Shown in pieces: positions 58,536-64,000 of a DNA stretch of 64,000 nt. A program made the translations under genes and the position numbers. Below the pieces are notes generated by a model. The model was not told the origin of the DNA. It saw only the letters and a program-made list of their open reading frames with translations, and ran no database searches. This DNA comes from Henricia sp. BOLD:AAB3569 (lineage: Eukaryota; Echinodermata; Asteroidea; Spinulosida; Echinasteridae). Numbering within the stretch: position 1 is the stretch's first letter; every line of letters starts with the position of its first letter. The stretch lies in contig JBBELK010000384.1 of NCBI GenBank assembly GCA_037783545.1, positions 124,001-188,000 on the forward strand, in the 5' to 3' direction.

Positions 58536-59549
58536 TTGCAAGACACCATGAATTCAACACATTTGAATTGTCCAGTTACACAAAGTGAGAACTATGTGTC
58601 TGATGAGACAATCAATGCTGCTCACATTGGCAGAAGCATTATCCTTGTACCGGCAACAATTTTGATTTTGACTCTGAACACATTCGGCGTACTTGTTCTT
58701 CGGCACGTCGATAGCATCCAAGAGACCACTAAAATTTTCCACCAATCCATGCTGGCGGCCGACATTGGAATTGGGATATTTACAGCGATACCCACTACAT
58801 ATGCCGCAATCTCTAACCCCAGTTCCGGTCCAGGTAGTGTACTGTGTGGAATGCAGGCATTTATGACTTATGTTTGCGGCTATGGTTCATACCTATCTCT
58901 ACTTGGCCTGACGATCGATCGTTTCCTGTCCGTGGTTTTTGCACTACGCTACCCTACTCTCATGACCGTGAAACGAGCAAGAATGTTCGTCTGCTTTGTG
59001 TGGATAGTGGCAGTCCTGCTTGCGACCGAGTACGGTATCGTTACAAACTGGTGCGTGTGGCGAAGCGGAACTTTTCTGACATGTGTATTCTCATTACCAT
59101 CTGGAAAAAATTTCATTCATTTTCAAGTTATCCTCAGCTCGCTTAGTGCAACCTGCTTGCTGGTTGTATTGACAGCATACATCAAGTTATTCATGATCTC
59201 ACGCTGGCATGCTAGACGCATTATGGACGCCAACCAAAACCTGGACATACCACAACGGCCATCCTCCGGCAGTCTTAAGACGGTGTTTATCATTGTGGTG
59301 TCCACATTCGCCTGCATCCTTCTTCCTGGCATGCTTTTTTTACTGTTGTACAGAATCGACAAAAGCATGCGTGAAATGTTGACGATATTTCTGTATTTTG
59401 TTCCATATTTCACCAACAGATGGTTTAATGTGGTCATCTACTTCTTAAGAAGTAAGGAGTTTCGGAAAGTAGCAAGACGCCTTCTGACATCTTATTACAA
59501 CTCACTGAAAAGGCTTTTCAAATGTCAATCACCCATGGATGTGAATTAA
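58536..59549 (+). CDS. Orphan-type rhodopsin-family (class A) GPCR, intronless
   Basis: A single open frame of 337 residues with seven hydrophobic helices; the first is about residues 33-55 (SIILVPATILILTLNTFGVL). The N-terminus has an N-glycosylation site (NST). C104 before helix 3 can pair with a cysteine in loop 2. Helix 3 ends LGLTIDRFLSVVFALRYP, so the DRY motif is DRF at 128-130. Helix 7 has NVVIY in place of NPxxY and is followed by a basic helix 8 (LRSKEFRKVARRL) and a cysteine that could be palmitoylated (FKCQS). The third loop is moderate in size. I do not recognise the ligand class. A second ATG four codons in (MNST) is an equal start candidate. AATAAA lies at 59621. Confidence 0.88.
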   Translation: MQDTMNSTHLNCPVTQSENYVSDETINAAHIGRSIILVPATILILTLNTFGVLVLRHVDSIQETTKIFHQSMLAADIGIGIFTAIPTTYAAISNPSSGPGSVLCGMQAFMTYVCGYGSYLSLLGLTIDRFLSVVFALRYPTLMTVKRARMFVCFVWIVAVLLATEYGIVTNWCVWRSGTFLTCVFSLPSGKNFIHFQVILSSLSATCLLVVLTAYIKLFMISRWHARRIMDANQNLDIPQRPSSGSLKTVFIIVVSTFACILLPGMLFLLLYRIDKSMREMLTIFLYFVPYFTNRWFNVVIYFLRSKEFRKVARRLLTSYYNSLKRLFKCQSPMDVN

Positions 59550-59620
59550 TGACCATCATATATTAATAGGAAGTTGGCCGAGTTTAGAGATTACCTTATT
59601 TTCACCAATACTTGGCAAGG

Positions 59621-59626
59621 AATAAA
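59621..59626 (+). terminator. Candidate GPCR polyadenylation signal
   Basis: AATAAA 72 bp past the stop codon. 59640-60870 shows AT-rich sequence and a partial TTAA-element copy (60225-60285) but no gene. Confidence 0.45.
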
Positions 59627-60878
59627 ATAATAGCAATTTGGTTTGCAATCTGGAAAAAGTGTCAAATCAGCCCAGTCTTGTAAACATTGATTAATGCTTG
59701 GGACCCACAAACTGTAAATTCTGAAGCAAAATAGTATTACAAAAAAGTATACTAAAATGTATTTAAGCCATAATTATTTATTACTCATTGTAAAATTCAG
59801 GCCTCATCATGAAACAATACTGTGCGTGACTAAAAATAAACGTTACTGAATTTGGCAATAACAGGGATACCTGTACAATGTCTTGGTCTACATCAACATA
59901 ATGCTGATTTCATTTTCTTTTATTTTTAGAGACATCGCTGTAATTTAGCTTCTTTTTAAATAAATAAAAAATGTATAATGTGTAGTATATTATAGTTCTG
60001 ATAAAAACCACATTTTTGGTTATTGTGTCAACTTCTGATCTTTCTCAGGTCAGTCTCCTTAAAGAGACACCGGCTTTGTTGGGTTATTTTGGGCTCGAAA
60101 TCGACCCATACCTTATTCTGAAGTATTTTTCAGAGTAAATTAGATATATCCTGAAAAGACGCCGTAGAATTAGGCCGTTTTTGAGCATTTTTCAAAAATT
60201 CAAGGTCCCGTGACTTTTCGTGCGTATTTCGTTGCACGGAATTAGCGCGCACATATTGCTGAAGAGCTTGTGCCTTTAAGCGATTATTGCCAATGTTTAC
60301 CACTATAGTTGCATGTATAATGTTTTGCTCAATTGTTCATGTAAAGCCAGGTATGTAGTGTATAAGTTTAAAAACTCTGGATGCTAGGATATGGCGACAA
60401 TTTGTGTGTAAAAAAGCTATATTAGGGCGACACATTTTGGTGTCGCCCTAATATTTTTATTAAGACTAAAGCTGTTTCTCTTTGGTCTGGAACCATTTTT
60501 GGAAGCTTTGGGTAAAAAAATAAGGTGTCATTTTGAGTGACTCTTGCCGAAATTTCAGTGGTCCCCGGGGAGAGTCTTCCCGAAATGTCGCCCTATTGCG
60601 GCATCCAGAGTTCTTACAATTATTATTATTATTTATTATTATATGTAAATGTAGTATGAATGCATTGTATTGACCAAATCTGTACTATGAATTTACAATT
60701 TTTGAATGTGTACTGCTGCTAAACAATATTATACATGTACCTCGGAAACTTGTGTTGTCAAAATGTGGGTTTAAATTTCAGGAAAGGTCATCTTAAGTGT
60801 ATGTAATCCACAAGGTCATTGTACCCCAAAATACTCCAAGTAATGGCAGGTTTGGAATTCATTTCAAATTCCGTTTCC

Positions 60879-61073
60879 GTCGAGTTGGTACAACGGTCGA
60901 GTTGGTACAACGGTCGAGTTGGTACAACGGTCGAGTTGGTACAACGGTCGAGTTGGTACAACGGTCGAGTTGGTACAACGGTCGAATTAGTACAACGGAT
61001 GAGTTGGTACAACGGTCGAGTTGACACACTGGTCGAATTGTGGTAAATGGTCGAGTTGGTAAACGGTCGAGTT
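60879..61073. repeat. 17-bp minisatellite (GTCGAGTTGGTACAACG)
   Basis: About six near-perfect units, then five or so degenerate ones (GTCGAATTAGTACAACG, GTCGAGTTGACACACTG). Since 17 is not a multiple of three and the unit lacks stops in several frames, long false open frames arise on both strands. Confidence 0.9.
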
Positions 61074-61929
61074 GACCCAACACCATGTACATGATCCTAA
61101 CCACTAAGATATAAGGAAATCACTTGGTAAACCTAACTAAGCAACACAAAGTCTACACTGTAACTCTCACACACATCTTGGAATGTTTTGCAAATACTCA
61201 GACTTTCACTTCCTATTCATTTCAAAAATTGGCTTGAAACCTACAAATGGATTTTTGGCATGAATTCCGTTCACTGGTTGCCACCGAGATGCCTTGTCCA
61301 GAATCTATGGAACATGGCAGAGAAGGTTCAAGTATTTTGAAAGAAACTGTTGAATGTTTGTCACTCCTACAGCCGATTTTACGAAACATTACGCACTGCG
61401 TAAGTCCGCCTGCGCAACTTTTTATTGCATAAGCTGCGCAACATTCCTGTGAAAATTACACGCAAGCCTATGGGGCTCGTGCCATTTTCAAAAGTAGCGC
61501 AAGGTGTGCAATTTTTCGTGAAATCGGCTGCGGAACTTATTTCCCTTTAAAATATAACTTTTTTGGCATTTATTGAGTATAATATTAAGGAAAATTAGTG
61601 GCGACCAGTAAACAGAATTCTTTCCTGATTTTTGTTGTTATCCGAGTCTGCACGAGTCTCTTACGTTGTTTGTGCCTCCATTCAGTGTTTGTTCTGGCCT
61701 TCACACATTCTAATGAGTTGACAGCACCGATCCCTCGGCACTGATGACAACAGCTCCACAGACATCCGGAGTCAAATAGTTTTAACAATGATGATGAAAA
61801 CACCATCCTGACAAATATTAGAAAAAATACGAGGGTCAGGCTTCTTCACTATCAAATTTATCAATTTCTTTTTCTAACAATTCATTTAAAGTCCCATTAC
61901 ACCATTTGAAATGACCCAAAAGTGTTAAT

Positions 61930-62135
61930 AGCCATAAGGCCTTTTCCCACGGCACTTTAACCCCGAGATAACCCGGGTAACAGAAAAATTTAACCCCGAG
62001 ATTACCCGGGTTGAGGGTTCGTTTCCCACGGCAAATCTCGGGGCTACGAATTACCCGGGTTATCTGGCCAAAAATGCCACTTAACCCGGGTAATTACTAG
62101 CCCTGCTCGGGAGGTGGGTTAATCCATTAGGCCAA
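61930..62135. repeat. GC-rich repeat with AACCCGGGT units
   Basis: GATAACCCGGGT, GATTACCCGGGTT, AATTACCCGGGTTAT and TTAACCCGGGTAATTA alternate in both orientations with TTCCCACGGCA at both ends, suggesting a fold-back element. Confidence 0.6.
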
Positions 62136-62465
62136 ACAAAATAAATGGTGCGTTTACGGTAACAGCCTAAAATAAATCCAGGTAGGTAGGTAGGAAATTT
62201 GTTTTATTTTGTCATTTCTTTTTACATTTCAGTTCATGCATTTGCGTGTTGTTTTGCAGTGTTTGAAACTCACTATTAACCATGTTCATGTACAAGTGTA
62301 GAAAATGTCATGTTCGTTGGAAATTATTGCAAATGGTGCTCATTTAAAATTATCAACTTGAAAATTGGCAATAAAAAGTTTGAGGTCGGCAATTTGGCCT
62401 AAAAAATTCCAGGTAGGTCGGGTTACCGTAAACACACCATTTATTTTGTTTGGCCTTATTAGTTA
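62130..62465. mobile_element. MITE with AGGCCAAACAAAATAAATGG ends
   Basis: AGGCCAAACAAAATAAATGG plus TTTACGGTAAC on the left is mirrored by GTTACCGTAAAC and CCATTTATTTTGTTTGGCCT on the right; GGTAGGTAGG and AATTCCAGGTAGG flank inside. The TTTATT at 62440 gives a possible AATAAA for the minus-strand gene that follows. Confidence 0.8.
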
Positions 62466-62536
62466 ATAATTATTCGAAATGTCACACTTTGGTTCCTGTT
62501 TTTATGGAAACACCCACCTCTAAACTATGATAGATG

Positions 62537-63315
62537 TTAGATCTTGTCCATCTCCTGTGCCCAGCTTGTGAAGCAAGAAACACCCCTGTCCTGAACTTGC
62601 TTGCGTCCAAGCGGAGTGATGATGTCGCCATTTCGTTGGATGATAACCAGCTGTGGTATGGCGGCAACGGCATAACGGTCCTCCAGTTCACTGCGTTTGT
62701 GAAGATAAAAAACCTTTCATTGTAAGACATGGGAATAATAAAATGTGTTAATGATTCCATGGTCCATACCAAAACACACAAATTCTAAGCTTTTCCAAAG
62801 TAAAATCTTGACATTTCCCACTCCTATTATATATTTTTTTGGGGGTGCAAAACTAGCCCTTTTCACATGGTTTGTAAATATATGATAAAAAGATAAGTTT
62901 TCATGAACATAACCTGTTGCTTACAACAGGTTTAATATGCAGGGCTGCTCATCACAAACATGACAACTGGCAGTTTTTTATCATTTCTGGCAAAATCTGC
63001 GGCTATGAAATTCGTTAATTACTTGATAAAGGGGTCACCAAATTGGAGGTACAACCAGTCACCGTGCATGGTCATCAAATCAAGCTGCAAGTCATCGGCA
63101 GATCTATCGAGTGAAACGAAGACAACTTCAAATGACGCTCCTCGGGCCTTCAACTCCGTGTACACGTCCTTGAGAACGGTAGTAAACTGCCGACAAGGGG
63201 GACACCATGATGCCGAAAAGTACAGGCCAACGACTTTCCTGTCAAGTGCTTCGACAGGTGAGACGTGCAAGTCCGGGTTACGATACAGTGTTTTATCTGT
63301 GAAAAGTTCGGCCAT
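62537..63315 (-). CDS. Nucleoredoxin-like thioredoxin-fold protein (NXNL2-like)
   Basis: Two minus-strand exons, 63315-63023 and 62690-62537, join in phase 2 (donor GTAATT, acceptor ACGCAG) to give 148 residues, the usual length for the family. The thioredoxin fold shows KVVGLYFSASWCPPC with redox cysteines C38 and C41 (WCPPC), PFEVVFVS-like FEVVFVSLDRS, the HGDWLYLQFGDP segment, the cis-proline region AIPQLVIIQRNG and a C-terminal GRKQVQDRG. This is the layout of nucleoredoxin-like and tryparedoxin proteins; NXNL members protect photoreceptors in vertebrates. As I recall, human NXNL2 has lost the full CxxC, whereas this one keeps it, so it should be redox-active. No other gene adjoins it on this strand. 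Confidence 0.9.
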
Positions 63316-63794
63316 GACAGGGATACCTAGATTTGTTCAGCATTCTCAAACGCAGTTGTCAGTAAGACCATGATGGAGGAAAAGACGAATCTGGAATTCA
63401 TAAATAGCTACGCAAGCTCCGTGTTTGGCCACTTTTTTTGTGACTTTACGAACAACTCCGAGCTCCGCCAGTGTCCGCAGAGAACATACTAATAAGGTTC
63501 CCAGACGAAAGAAAGGGGTCCGACTATTTGCAAACGGCAGCCCGTTTGTAGACTGGTTTCCGCTCAACATATTCCACATACAACGACTAAATATAGGACC
63601 GGCTACTGTCGTGTTTAAAATAGCACTACGTCATGCATTCATTTTTAGGAGCGCATAACCGTTAATTTTGTTGTCTGGCCAACAATGTTCCATGTTAAAG
63701 GAAAGCTTTAGTTTGGAAAAAACAATTCGGACCTCAAAATGACACAAAATGCATAAAAGTTCAATTTCATTTCTGGCAGACCCAAGTCAAACAA

Positions 63795-63935
63795 TGTACA
63801 AGTCCGAGTCAAGTCATTTAAGGTTCGAGTCTCAAGTCAAGTCAAGTCATTTGAGATTCGAGTCTCAAGTCAAGTCAGTAAAAATCGGGACTCGAGTCGA
63901 CTCGAGTCCGAGTCTTGAGTACGAGTCTTGAGTAC
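63795..63935. repeat. Tandem GAGTC/AAGTCAAGTC repeat
   Basis: Short units GTCAAGTCATTT(A/G)AG(G/A)TTCGAGTCTCAA are followed by GACTCGAGTC and CGAGTCTTGAGTA words. 63350-63790 and the last bases of the window show no gene. Confidence 0.75.
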
Positions 63936-64000
63936 GTAGCCTGCGCGACTTATGCTATTTTTTTCAGAGCGGGTCGAATATCAGTGGTTTTTAACGATAT

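Noticed and set aside
60788..61104. Several overlapping open frames on both strands
   Set aside because: By-product of a 17-bp stop-free tandem unit.

Overview
This is a window of animal nuclear DNA. Protein-coding genes are split into short exons with GT-AG introns. Most introns and intergenic stretches are built from short fold-back (MITE-like) repeats, tRNA-derived SINEs and simple repeats. The gene set suggests an invertebrate deuterostome such as a lancelet, hemichordate or echinoderm: a class II cytokine-receptor-like protein with the vertebrate-type intron-phase order, a CG9801-type PP2C-like protein, transmembrane prolyl 4-hydroxylase, a nucleoredoxin-like thioredoxin and an intronless class A GPCR. 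That placement is inference.

Layout. (1) About 1.46-8.5 kb, + strand: a single-pass receptor with four fibronectin III domains, the first two of class II cytokine receptor type, and a long Ser/Thr-rich tail. (2) About 11.3-15.2 kb, + strand: a small secreted Cys-containing peptide gene with a TATA box and a separate 5' UTR exon. (3) 16.8-27.0 kb, - strand: a six-exon PP2C-like gene. Its longest intron holds a tRNA-Ala(CGC) gene and a dense nest of inverted repeats. A transposable element supplies its present stop codon, and half of another element lies in its first exon. (4) 27-35.6 kb: no gene found, stacked MITEs and two perfect hairpins. (5) 35.6-55.3 kb, + strand: nine-exon transmembrane prolyl 4-hydroxylase (P4HTM) with two EF-hands. 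(6) 55.3-58.5 kb: repeats and a decayed Ty3/gypsy integrase fragment. (7) 58.5-59.5 kb, + strand: intronless rhodopsin-family GPCR. (8) 59.6-62.5 kb: repeats, including a 17-bp minisatellite. (9) 62.5-63.3 kb, - strand: two-exon nucleoredoxin-like thioredoxin-fold gene.

The genes are independent units, not an operon or cluster with one function. Exon boundaries were set by hand from splice consensus, reading-frame continuity and family match. Every junction given for the three large genes and for the thioredoxin gene keeps phase. The most unusual observation is in the PP2C-like gene. Taking out a 530-bp element together with one copy of its 4-bp CTAG target duplication joins the coding sequence in frame to about 32 further codons, so the present C-terminus looks like an insertion-truncated allele or lineage.
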